A program made the position numbers and the translations under genes. DNA of 58,006 nucleotides from Myxococcales bacterium (GTDB lineage: Bacteria; Myxococcota_A; Polyangia; Palsa-1104; JAEUJZ01): positions 1 through 58,006 of the forward strand of contig JAEUJZ010000156.1 of NCBI GenBank assembly GCA_016794505.1. Direction: 5' to 3'. The notes under the pieces are model-generated. The model made no database searches. It was given only the letters and a program-made list of their open reading frames with translations, and was not told the DNA's origin. Shown here piece by piece: positions 1 to 8,617 of this stretch. Within the stretch, counting starts at the first letter, position 1; every line of letters starts with the position of its first letter.

Positions 1-1
1 C

Positions 2-1150
2 TGCGGCATGCCCGCGTCCAAGCTCATCATCCAGCTCGTCAATGCCGCCGACGGCGCAGGCAAGGTCACCGGTCCTGGCATCGACTGCGGCGGCGGCGGC
101 AGCGACTGCGAAGAGGCCTATCCCATGGGCCAGCAAGTCACTCTCTCTGCCACCGCCACCAAGGGCAACTTCATCGGCTGGTCCGGTGGATGCTCCGGCG
201 TCGCGCCCTGCTCGCTAACCCTGACCCCGGCTGGCGACTTCACCGTTCAGGCCTCGTTCGGCGTCTGCCGCGGCTGGTGCCCGGAGGCCAGCGGCATCGC
301 AGACACAAAGACCACCTGGAACGCCGTGTACGGCCGCAACACCACCGACATCATCGCCGTCGGAAACGGCGGCGCCATCACCCGCTGGGATGGCCAAAGC
401 TGGAAACCTATGCCCTCTGGCTCCAACAAAAACCTGCGCGCCATCACCGTTCCTCGCGGCAGTACCAGCTATGTCGCCGTCGGCGATGCCAACACGGTGC
501 TCGGATACAGCGGCCAGGGCTGGTACCCCATCCCCGTCAACCTCCCCACCGCAAAGATCCTCTATGGCGTCAGCGGCGTCTCGGAAAGCGAGATCCGCAT
601 CGTCGGACAAGACGCCACCTTGCTCCGCGGCGACCTCAAAGGCTTTGGCCCCGGTGAAGCCCTGCCTAGCTCGGCCGGGACTAAGGACTTGCGCGCTCTG
701 GTCCAGGGCAACAACGGCACCAGCGGCGAGTTTCTGATCGCTGGCATCGGTGGCTATACAATCCGCCGGTTCTATATCGGCCTCGGCTATTGGGATGACG
801 CCTCGCCCAACACGACCAAGGCCCTGTACTCGGCCTGGTACAGCAACTTCCGTCAGGTCGTCGTCGGTCAAAGCGGCGTGATTTTCCGGCGCAGCTATGC
901 AGGCGGTGTTTGGCAGTCTTGGCAGGCCGAGACCTCGGGCCTGACGACCGACCTCAACAGCGTCTGGGGCGCCACCGAGTCCTATATCTTGGCCGTCGGT
1001 GACGCCGGCAAGATCGTTCGCTGGGACGGCGCCAACTGGGGCGCCATGAACAGCCCCACCGCCGAGATCCTCAACGGCGTCTGGGGCACCAGCAGCACCA
1101 ACGCCTACGCCGTCGGCGCCGCCAACACCATCCTGCACTACGTGCCCTAA
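2..1150 (+). CDS. Propeller-like surface protein, 5' end cut by window
   Basis: The reading frame is open to the left edge (Cys-Gly precede the first Met), so the gene probably begins outside the window; the Cys could be a lipobox residue but this cannot be tested. After about 25 residues there is a bacterial extracellular repeat-type module (residues about 45-85: VTLSATATKGNFIGW followed by a Cys-bounded GWSGGC...PC segment), of the kind found in surface proteins. The rest contains about six repeats of 40-50 residues built on the pattern W..V.G......AVG..G.I.RWDG..W, consistent with a beta-propeller. No catalytic motif is seen. Function unknown; probably a secreted or outer-surface protein. 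It is followed by a 173-bp gap and then a lipoprotein gene on the same strand. Confidence 0.75.
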   Translation, partial: CGMPASKLIIQLVNAADGAGKVTGPGIDCGGGGSDCEEAYPMGQQVTLSATATKGNFIGWSGGCSGVAPCSLTLTPAGDFTVQASFGVCRGWCPEASGIADTKTTWNAVYGRNTTDIIAVGNGGAITRWDGQSWKPMPSGSNKNLRAITVPRGSTSYVAVGDANTVLGYSGQGWYPIPVNLPTAKILYGVSGVSESEIRIVGQDATLLRGDLKGFGPGEALPSSAGTKDLRALVQGNNGTSGEFLIAGIGGYTIRRFYIGLGYWDDASPNTTKALYSAWYSNFRQVVVGQSGVIFRRSYAGGVWQSWQAETSGLTTDLNSVWGATESYILAVGDAGKIVRWDGANWGAMNSPTAEILNGVWGTSSTNAYAVGAANTILHYVP

Positions 1151-1323
1151 GACGCTCGCTTCGCCTGCCTTCTTGGCCAGGCGTAGCGCGGCCTTGCGCC
1201 TATGCAACAGGTCGTAAGGTCCGTCCCAGTTTCCGGCCCACAAGGCGTGGGATCGATGCACGGACCAAACGGCGTGCGCCGTGCCGCCGTTTCTTGCCGT
1301 GCGCAGGAACGAAAGGAGCCGCG

Positions 1324-3600
1324 ATGCGATCGAAGCTGCACGTGTTTTCGCGATTCGGCCGGATGCTTCAGGGGGGGTTCGGCGGGCTTTGGGCGGCAGG
1401 TCTTCTGCCCTGGCTTGGCTGCGATGTAACGGGCGACGTTGGCACGCCCAAGTACTGCATGGCGGATGCGCTGCAAAGCCTGCAGTGCCCCGGTGCTGCC
1501 AGCGACCCCGCACAGCCCGCAGGCTGTGGCAGCGACTGCCTGCCGCTTACGCCCGCCACCGTCGGGGATGCCCTGGCCAAGGTCGCTGGCTTTTCGACGT
1601 CGCAGCTTTTGTCGCGGTACCCGACGCAGTTTGGCGGAGCCCTCACGTACGACCCGCTGTCGGCCAAGAACCTCGACCGCATTCAGCAGTCGTCGCTGGC
1701 CTTGTCGAGCGAGGAACAGCAGATCCTGACCCAGCATGGCTTCGTGCTGTCGCAGCGACAGCGCTTTAGCTCGTTTGCCAGCGGCTACGCCCAGCTCTAC
1801 ATGCAGCACATGCCGGTGTATGTCAGCGCCGATTCCATCCTGCACGCGCTGCATCGCTCGTACGACGAGATGCTGACCGATATCGAGTCGGAATACCTGC
1901 ACGCGGAAGTCGCCACCTGGCTGGACGCGCTGCGTACCCGCATCGTCGGCGGCGGTGCGGCGGGGTTTTCGAGCTCTGTGCGAACCGAAGTCGATGTCTA
2001 TTTGGCGACGGCGCTTAGCTTGCTGCGCGGCTACACGCACTCTCCCATCGAGCCCGATGCCAAGAGCGCGCAAGCCATTGCCACCTGGGTGAAGCTCGCC
2101 GAAGCCGCGAGCGGACCCAGCGAAGTGCCCCTGTTTGGCACGTCGGTGCTCGTCGATTTTTCGCAGTTTCGCCCGCGCGGACACTACACGCAGTCGACCC
2201 AGCTTGAGCGGTACTTTCGCTGCCTGATGTGGCTGGCGAATGCCGAGCTGCGCATCGTTGAACAGCTGGGCAGCGCGCCGCCCAAGGTGAACCGGCAGGC
2301 CCTGGAAGCCGCCGAGCTTCTGCACGATCTGCACGACGACACCGCCTGGCAGAGCCGCCGCCACATCGATGCGCTGCTGCAGCTTTTCGTCGGCGAAGAA
2401 GACCAGCTAACCGTCGAGCAGATGACCAAGCTTCTGGCCCAGCTAGGCGTGCGCGGGCCCGCCGATCTGGCCCTGCGCAGCGATGCCCAGATCGTCGCGG
2501 CGCTTATGCAGGGCGGCTTTGGCGTACAGCGCATCGTCAGCCAAATCCTGATCGGCGATACGCAGGTGCGCAGCTTCATGCTTCTGGGTCAGCGCTTTGT
2601 GCCCGACTCGCAGGTGCTGTCGAACGTCGTGTACAGCCGCGCCGGAGGCGGCACCATTCCGCGCTTTCTGCCGAGCCCCTTGGACGTCGCCTTTGCCGCG
2701 CTGGGTAACAACCACGCCGCGACGCTGCTGCAGGACGAGATGCGCAAATTCCCGTATGCCGCCGATTTGGCCAAGGCGCGCGTGCTGTCCGACGGCTACG
2801 GTGACGAATTCTGGCAATCCAACCTGTATCGCGGCTGGCTGAGAGCCCTGCGCACGCTGTCCCCCGACGAGAGCCGCGCCGCGCCCGCCCGCTTTGGCCT
2901 GCCGCAGGCGACGGGCAGCGAAGCCTGGGCACGCCGCCTGCTCAATACCCAGCTTGGCTCGTGGGCCCAGCTACGGCACGACACCATCCTGTATGCCAAG
3001 CCGTCGACTAGCTCGTTCATCTGCGAGTTTCCCGATGCCTATGTCGATCCGTACCCCGCGTTCTATCGCGCCCTGATCGCGCTCGGCGATCGCGCGACGT
3101 CCGAGCTGCGCGGGCTGGCCAGTCCAGCGCCCGTCGTCCAGAAAGCCAGCGGCTATTTCGAGCACCTCAGCGAAGTGGCACGCATGCTCGAAGAGATGGC
3201 CGAGCTGCAGCGCCAAAAGCGCCCGTTTGCCGACCGCCACCTGGCGTTTATCAACGAGCTCGTACGCGTCAGTCTGGGCTGTACCGGCTTTTTCGCGCCC
3301 GGCTGGTACCTCAAGCTGTTCTGGAATCAGAAGCAAGCCAACCAAGACATCCCGACGATCGCCGACGTCCACACCGATCCCAACACCGGCACCGTGCTGC
3401 ACGTGGCGACGGGGCTGCCGCAGCTTCTGGTCGTCAGCCTCGATACCTGCCAGGGCATCCGCGCCTATGCCGGCCTGGCGTTTTCGTATCACGAGATCCT
3501 CGGCGCCGGCTTTCACCGCTATACCGACGAAGAGTGGTATCCCATGGCCAGAAAAGGAGCCGCGCTGCCCGCCTGGCTGCAGGGTCTGAGCAGCCCATAA
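1324..3600 (+). CDS. DUF3160-family lipoprotein
   Basis: Predicted 758-residue exported lipoprotein. The chosen ATG has a good ribosome site (GAAAGGAG) 5 bp upstream; an in-frame upstream start lacks one. The N-terminus has a basic then hydrophobic stretch ending in LPWLGC, a lipobox with Cys33. The region around residue 150 (PVYVSADSILHALHRSYDEM) matches the remembered signature of DUF3160, a family of large exported proteins in myxobacteria and some Gram-positives, whose role is not established. The rest is alpha-helical looking, with a conserved YP.R..L..F...L..F segment absent here or diverged, and a C-terminal part rich in Trp/Tyr. It ends 145 bp before the convergent OmpA-family gene, with a strong hairpin between them. 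Confidence 0.8.
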   Translation: MRSKLHVFSRFGRMLQGGFGGLWAAGLLPWLGCDVTGDVGTPKYCMADALQSLQCPGAASDPAQPAGCGSDCLPLTPATVGDALAKVAGFSTSQLLSRYPTQFGGALTYDPLSAKNLDRIQQSSLALSSEEQQILTQHGFVLSQRQRFSSFASGYAQLYMQHMPVYVSADSILHALHRSYDEMLTDIESEYLHAEVATWLDALRTRIVGGGAAGFSSSVRTEVDVYLATALSLLRGYTHSPIEPDAKSAQAIATWVKLAEAASGPSEVPLFGTSVLVDFSQFRPRGHYTQSTQLERYFRCLMWLANAELRIVEQLGSAPPKVNRQALEAAELLHDLHDDTAWQSRRHIDALLQLFVGEEDQLTVEQMTKLLAQLGVRGPADLALRSDAQIVAALMQGGFGVQRIVSQILIGDTQVRSFMLLGQRFVPDSQVLSNVVYSRAGGGTIPRFLPSPLDVAFAALGNNHAATLLQDEMRKFPYAADLAKARVLSDGYGDEFWQSNLYRGWLRALRTLSPDESRAAPARFGLPQATGSEAWARRLLNTQLGSWAQLRHDTILYAKPSTSSFICEFPDAYVDPYPAFYRALIALGDRATSELRGLASPAPVVQKASGYFEHLSEVARMLEEMAELQRQKRPFADRHLAFINELVRVSLGCTGFFAPGWYLKLFWNQKQANQDIPTIADVHTDPNTGTVLHVATGLPQLLVVSLDTCQGIRAYAGLAFSYHEILGAGFHRYTDEEWYPMARKGAALPAWLQGLSSP

Positions 3601-3686
3601 CGAGCACACGGCCGCCCGATCCGCGGACCGCTTCGCGGGCGCCTTGTGCTGAGCGGAAGAAGAAAACGACGGGACCCGAGGAGGGT

Positions 3687-3710
3687 CTGCGCCGGGACGA
3701 TCCGGCGCAG
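3687..3710. terminator. Perfect 9-bp hairpin between convergent genes
   Basis: CTGCGCCGG and CCGGCGCAG pair perfectly around a 6-nt loop (GACGAT). It lies in the gap between the DUF3160 gene (plus) and the OmpA gene (minus). There is no clear T-run on either side, so it may be a Rho-independent-like bidirectional stop or simply an RNA-stabilising hairpin. Confidence 0.4.
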
Positions 3711-3745
3711 CGGAAGGGCAGAGCCGCGAAGCGGCGGGAAGACGG

Positions 3746-5698
3746 CTACTTGACCGGCTCGGACGTGGCGCCGCCGCCTTCGAGGATCGTGAAGACAACG
3801 CGGCGGTTCTTAGCGCGGCCGGCCACGGTCGTGTTGGGCGCGATCGGGCGATCCGGGCCATAGCCCTGTGCCATCAGGCGACCGGCGTCGATGCCGTTTT
3901 CGACGAGCCAGCGCATGACGCTCTTGGCGCGGCGATCCGACAGGTCGATGTTGTACAGCCGGTTGCCCTGCGAGTCGGTGTGCCCTTCGACGCGCAGCTT
4001 GCGGATGCTGGGCACGGCCTTGAGCACTTCGGCAACCGCCTGCAGCGTCGGGAAGCTCTGCGGCAGGATCACGTCCTTATCGAACGCGAAGAACACCGGC
4101 TTGAGGATCTTGACCATGCCGCCTTCGATCACCGCCAAGCCACCGGGGCAGCCGTTCTTCTTGGGATCGGTGCTGGGCGAGCCGGGCTTATCGGGGCAGG
4201 CATCGATGGAATCCGCCACGCCGTCCTTGTCGCGGTCTGGAAGCGGGCAGCCAAGCCGCGCTGGATCGGGCATCAGGCCAGCCGGTACCGTCGGACACAG
4301 GTCCTGCGGATCACGGACGCCGTCTTTGTCGACGTCGCCCGCCGGGCAGCCGCGCCGCTTGGGATCCGGCAGATCGCTGTGGTGCTGATCCGGGCACAGG
4401 TCTTGGTTGTCGAGCACGCCGTCTCCGTCGCGATCGCCCATCGGACAGCCGCGCCGCGTCGCGTCAGGAGTGGGACCCATGTGCATGTCCGGGCAGACGT
4501 CGTCGCGATCAAAGATGCCGTCCTTGTCGCGATCGGAAAGCGGGCAGCCTGGCCGCGTCGTGTCGGGATACGGACCCATCGGCGTATCGGGGCAGACGTC
4601 GGCGGTGTCGATCAGGCCGTCCAGGTCGCGATCGGAAGGCGGCGGGCAGCCATGGGTGGCGCGATCGCCCGTGCGAATGCCGCGCTCGGTCGGGCAGGCG
4701 TCGTCGCGATCGAGGATGCCATCGCCGTCGGTGTCCTTGTCTGCAGCGCGCAGCGGGGCATACGCGATGCGCAAAAGCCCACGGAAGTCGGGCGTGCCGG
4801 CTTGACGAACAAAGCCACCGCCCAAGGCCAGGCCGACCTGGATCATTCGGGCGATGTTGTAGTGACCGGCGAGCATCGCTTCGACGCTGGTGCCGAACTT
4901 CGAGAAGCTGTCACGCCCGAGCACAGCACCGGCAACCAAGAGCTCGGGACCGACGGCAAAGCGGCGCTCTGCGTCGTAATACGAGGCCGCGGCGCCGAAC
5001 TGAATCTCGGATGCAGCGCGACCGGCGGTGGCTCCGCGCAGGTCTTGGGGCAGCGAGCTATCGGCGACCACCGCTTCCGATCGGTACATGAAGCCCAAGC
5101 TGCCGGACCACAGCAGCTTCTTCCACAGGCCACCGACGACAACCTTAGGCAGCACAAAGCGTGCGCCGCGATCGGTCGAGGCCGCCGGCAAGGAATTGGT
5201 CATCGCACCGAGCGGAATCCACACCGTCGCGCCCAAGCTCACTGAAAACGGGCTGGCATACGGCTGACCGTACACCCGGAACAGCGCGCCGATCCGCGGA
5301 TCACCGACGCTGGCTCCGTCATTGACCAGCGGGCCTTGGTTGGTCAGCACCACCGGCAGCGACGCACTCAGCAGCACGCGGTCGAGGAACGAGCCCGCGA
5401 TGTCGAGGTGCGCGATGAACTGGTGATCATAAATCGTGCGGACTTCGTTGAAGCCGCTGCGCTCGAAGCCAAAGACCAGCGGCTTGTGCGCATAGTTCAG
5501 CGTCAGCCCGGCAGCGAAGCTGCGCGTCGAGGAATACCAGGGATGATCGACGGCGAACGACCACTCGCCGGCCGCCGTTGGCTCATAGCGATTGAGCTGA
5601 AAGCCTTGGTTTGGCGCGCTCTGCGCCAGAGCCACAGACGATGCAAGCGAACACCCAAGCATCACCGGGGCAAGCAACTTGGAAAAATGCGTCGACAC
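3746..5698 (-). CDS. OmpA-family protein with thrombospondin type-3 repeats
   Basis: Predicted 650-residue outer-membrane protein. The start is taken as GTG at 5698 because GGAGGA sits 6 bp upstream and it gives a clean signal peptide (cleavage near ALA-QSAP); a longer frame to 5767 has no such support. After a region of about 300 residues with alternating hydrophobic strands (probably a beta-barrel) come about six Asp-rich calcium-binding TSP type-3 repeats of the form DxDxDGxxDxxDxCP, each followed by a Gly-Cys-Pro spacer. The C-terminus is an OmpA/MotB peptidoglycan-binding domain (VEGHTDSQGN, then LSDRRAKSVMRWL, GYG..RPIA, GRAKNRRV). Family knowledge suggests anchoring of the outer membrane to the cell wall. 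It follows the DUF11-type protein gene on the same strand by 75 bp, so the two are likely co-transcribed. Confidence 0.9.
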   Translation of the reverse strand: MSTHFSKLLAPVMLGCSLASSVALAQSAPNQGFQLNRYEPTAAGEWSFAVDHPWYSSTRSFAAGLTLNYAHKPLVFGFERSGFNEVRTIYDHQFIAHLDIAGSFLDRVLLSASLPVVLTNQGPLVNDGASVGDPRIGALFRVYGQPYASPFSVSLGATVWIPLGAMTNSLPAASTDRGARFVLPKVVVGGLWKKLLWSGSLGFMYRSEAVVADSSLPQDLRGATAGRAASEIQFGAAASYYDAERRFAVGPELLVAGAVLGRDSFSKFGTSVEAMLAGHYNIARMIQVGLALGGGFVRQAGTPDFRGLLRIAYAPLRAADKDTDGDGILDRDDACPTERGIRTGDRATHGCPPPSDRDLDGLIDTADVCPDTPMGPYPDTTRPGCPLSDRDKDGIFDRDDVCPDMHMGPTPDATRRGCPMGDRDGDGVLDNQDLCPDQHHSDLPDPKRRGCPAGDVDKDGVRDPQDLCPTVPAGLMPDPARLGCPLPDRDKDGVADSIDACPDKPGSPSTDPKKNGCPGGLAVIEGGMVKILKPVFFAFDKDVILPQSFPTLQAVAEVLKAVPSIRKLRVEGHTDSQGNRLYNIDLSDRRAKSVMRWLVENGIDAGRLMAQGYGPDRPIAPNTTVAGRAKNRRVVFTILEGGGATSEPVK

Positions 5699-5773
5699 GA
5701 ATGTCCTCCATCGCTGAGGTCGCGGGCGTCCGATCGAACGGCTCGAATGCCCCGGAATTGAGTGCAAAGCTGG

Positions 5774-8275
5774 CTAGGCCTGCGTCGCGCGGCGTCGCGT
5801 GCGAGACAGCGCCAAGAGCAGTACGGACGCGGCGGCGGCCAGGCCCCACAGCGACGACTGGCTGCTTTCTTGCCCTATGGCGCAGCCGCTGCCTCCGCCG
5901 GCAATGCGGAACACGCCATCGCCAAACGCGGTCAAGCGATAGGCGCTGTTGTCACCGGGGTTGGGATCCTGCGCACCATCCGACGTGGCCGTCGCGTGGA
6001 CTTGCACCGTCGGAGGATCCTGACGCTTGGCGTTCTGCGGATGATTCGGATCAGCGGGGTTTGCCGGATCGTACGGCTTGACCTTCACCGTCACCGCCGT
6101 CGAGCGATCGTTGGCCGGAATCGGGCTGGGATGAATGCACGACACGCTGCGCGCCTGCACCGTGCAGCGCCAGCCGGGTCCCGGCTCGATGGACTCGATG
6201 TAGCCGCCGCTGCTCGGTGGGATGTCGAACGTCACGCGCACCGGACCAGGATCGCGGGCCGGACCCCGGTTGCCGACGTCGACCCGATACGTGACCGGCG
6301 CGTCCATCGGGACCGGCTCGGGCGTCTGCGAGATCTCAACATACAGATCGCTCTTGGGTGCCGGGCACTTGCCCATGCTGCACGTGCGCCCACCGCAGTC
6401 GGCGTCGCTGGCGCAGCCGCACTTGCCGGTCGGCAGGCAGGCCTTGCCAAGTGCATCGGGGGTGCAGGCATCGCTGGCGCCGCTTGTGCATTGCACGCAG
6501 GCACCCTTGGCCGTATCGCAGACTTCGCCGTTGATGAAGCCCTGGCAGTCGGCGTTGACCTTGCAGCGATCCGTACACTGGCCCTTTAGCACCGTGCCGC
6601 TTGTGCCCGTCGTATCGCAGTACGGCTTGCTCATGCCGCAGTCGATGGCCGATGTACACGGCGGAATCGTGATCACCGTCGGAGCACACGGCGCTGTCGG
6701 GTTGCACGAGGGGAAGCTGGTTGGCGTGTCGCTGCCTGGCGGCTTGGCTTCGGTGTTGCTGCGCACCGGGATATCCCCCGGAGGAGCGTCGTCCTTCACC
6801 TTGGTTCGGTACTTGACGACGATCGGCATGTCCATCGGCGAGATCGTGCCGCCCATGGTGCCGTTGGCGCCGGTTCCGATGCGCACGATGATGGCCTTGG
6901 TCGGCTTCATGGTCTGCGGATCGGTGGTCTCGACCACCTCGCACTGATCGTCACCGACGCTGTCGCTCTTCTTGCCGGCGCCGGGGCCAGCGACGATCTC
7001 GCAGCTTCCTGGCACGTACTCAAGCTCAGGCGGCAGCACGTGGCGGATCCTCACGTCGTTGCCGATGTCGCTGCCGATGTTTCGAGTGGTCGAGGTGAAT
7101 TCGATGGGATCACCGGGGCGGGCCTTGCCAGCCGGCTGCGAGGACAAGATCGTCTCGATGATCGGCTTGTTGCTGGTGATCGACGTGGCCAGCGCGCCGA
7201 TGAAGATGACGTCGTCAGCCAGCGATCGCACCGACAGCGCCGCCGAGGTCTCGCCGGGCATCACCAGCTTCGAGACGTCGACGATGTCGAGGTCCAGGCC
7301 AATCATGCTGGCCGGCTCGCCGGTCATGCGCGGCAGATCGCCAACCATCGAGACCGGCTGACCGTTCTTCAAGCGCGAGCTGTTAAAAAAGTTGTCTTCC
7401 GAGCCAGGCGTGCCGTCGCTGAGCTTGGTGCCATTCCACAGCAGCGAGTCCATGCTCTTGTCGTGGTCGCCTTCAAACGCGATGACGCCGAGCTTGGCAT
7501 CCGGCACGCCCGCGGCCGGTACGCGGAAGCCAGAGATCGGCAGATCGGTCTGCTGCCCACCGCCGACGCCGGTCAGGCCGTCAAACAGGCTGATGTTGCG
7601 GATGGGGTCGGCGTCGCGACGATATACGACGACGATGGCCCAGGCCGCATAGTTCACGTCCGAGTTCACGTTGGTTGCGGACAGACTGGGTACGCCCGCG
7701 ACGCGATACGCGCCTGCGCCATGCTTCTGCAAAAGCGCCGTGACGTCGAACGACGCCTGATAGGTCGCACCGCCGACGATGTTGCGCTCAATGTCATTGG
7801 GCAGGGCGGTCAGCGTCTGCATAAACACACCCGGCCGCTCAAACTGCACGATGCCGGTTGGCAGGATGGCTTCGTCGTACGTCGCCGAGGCATACAGGCG
7901 GGCATACGTGATCTGCGCCCCCGCCGGAAGCTCAAGCATCGCCGTCGAGCGCGCCATCGCATTGGTGATCGTGGTGTTGCCCGCCGCGCGCCCCATCGAC
8001 GGCTCGTCCGATCGCCACCAGACATCCGCCGATGAGTCGGTTAAGTACAGGCCGCAGTTGGCCATGTCGATGTCGCCCACCATCGGCGCCGGAATGCCAG
8101 GGCGGCAGTCGTAACCGACGGTGTTGCCGAACAGCAGCATGTCACCGCGCTGATCGATCTGGTAACGCAGCTTGGGGGCTGCGTCTGCGGTTGGCAGCAG
8201 GGCCAACGAACAGACCGTACTCAGCAGCACGGAAAGAACTCTCTGCCCAAGGCGCGCGGGCTTTCGCTTGTTCAT
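5774..8275 (-). CDS. Large DUF11-type surface protein with MYXO-CTERM-like tail
   Basis: Predicted 833-residue exported protein. A signal peptide spans about residues 1-32 (cleavage near ADA-APK). Residues about 35-370 form an uncharacterised domain beginning with a cell-surface-like stretch. Around 375-490 and 650-770 are two DUF11/CARDB-like immunoglobulin-fold segments (GDPIEFTSTTRNIGSDIG; VTYRVDVGNRGPA), separated by a Cys-rich region with about 20 Cys residues resembling EGF or Dickkopf-like repeats. The last 41 residues are a sorting-tail architecture: Gly/Ser linker with SGC, a Trp-led hydrophobic helix, and the basic end RTRRRA. This resembles MYXO-CTERM signals except for a single rather than paired Cys pattern. 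The start has GAGGAG 5-6 bp upstream. A surface-anchored protein of unknown role; likely shares a transcript with the OmpA gene downstream. Confidence 0.8.
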   Translation of the reverse strand: MNKRKPARLGQRVLSVLLSTVCSLALLPTADAAPKLRYQIDQRGDMLLFGNTVGYDCRPGIPAPMVGDIDMANCGLYLTDSSADVWWRSDEPSMGRAAGNTTITNAMARSTAMLELPAGAQITYARLYASATYDEAILPTGIVQFERPGVFMQTLTALPNDIERNIVGGATYQASFDVTALLQKHGAGAYRVAGVPSLSATNVNSDVNYAAWAIVVVYRRDADPIRNISLFDGLTGVGGGQQTDLPISGFRVPAAGVPDAKLGVIAFEGDHDKSMDSLLWNGTKLSDGTPGSEDNFFNSSRLKNGQPVSMVGDLPRMTGEPASMIGLDLDIVDVSKLVMPGETSAALSVRSLADDVIFIGALATSITSNKPIIETILSSQPAGKARPGDPIEFTSTTRNIGSDIGNDVRIRHVLPPELEYVPGSCEIVAGPGAGKKSDSVGDDQCEVVETTDPQTMKPTKAIIVRIGTGANGTMGGTISPMDMPIVVKYRTKVKDDAPPGDIPVRSNTEAKPPGSDTPTSFPSCNPTAPCAPTVITIPPCTSAIDCGMSKPYCDTTGTSGTVLKGQCTDRCKVNADCQGFINGEVCDTAKGACVQCTSGASDACTPDALGKACLPTGKCGCASDADCGGRTCSMGKCPAPKSDLYVEISQTPEPVPMDAPVTYRVDVGNRGPARDPGPVRVTFDIPPSSGGYIESIEPGPGWRCTVQARSVSCIHPSPIPANDRSTAVTVKVKPYDPANPADPNHPQNAKRQDPPTVQVHATATSDGAQDPNPGDNSAYRLTAFGDGVFRIAGGGSGCAIGQESSQSSLWGLAAAASVLLLALSRTRRRATQA

Positions 8276-8617
8276 ACGTGGTCTCCTCAGAGAAGCCGCA
8301 GGGTGAAGGAAGGCGTGACCGTCTGTGCCAAGCGCTGGGTTTAGCGCGAACTACTGGCACACCGCGATATGTCGATATCGTACTCGTAAGGACAGAATGC
8401 GTGTCAAAGAAAATTTCGGGTGCTACCGAAGAATTATCGTGGGGTTCTCGCAGACTTAGCCGCGTCCACGCGCCGAGCCGGGGATCACGGCCGACTGCAG
8501 AAGGCCCCTGGAAATCCACGTAGGGCAACGTGAAGGGACCCGTGATTTTACGAGGAAGGACGAGGCAGGGCAGGGTGAGGAAGCGGCGGGGCCCGGAATC
8601 AGACCCGAACGGCGGGC
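8276..8617. other. Intergenic region of about 340 bp, promoter for the surface operon
   Basis: No convincing open frame on either strand. It holds a candidate sigma-70-type promoter reading leftward (see separate entry) and short ATAT-containing self-complementary stretches around 8366-8380. The part next to the ffh stop is GC-rich and featureless to my reading. Confidence 0.5.
8377..8407 (-). promoter_or_regulatory. Candidate promoter for the 8275 surface operon
   Basis: On the minus strand TTGACA (8407-8402) is followed after 19 bp by TACGAT (8382-8377), about 100 bp upstream of the start codon. The -35 is a perfect match; the spacer is slightly long. Confidence 0.35.

Noticed and set aside
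8366..8381. CGATAT-containing palindrome as an operator
   Set aside because: Short, partly overlapping the -10 box, and no second copy; expected at some frequency by chance.
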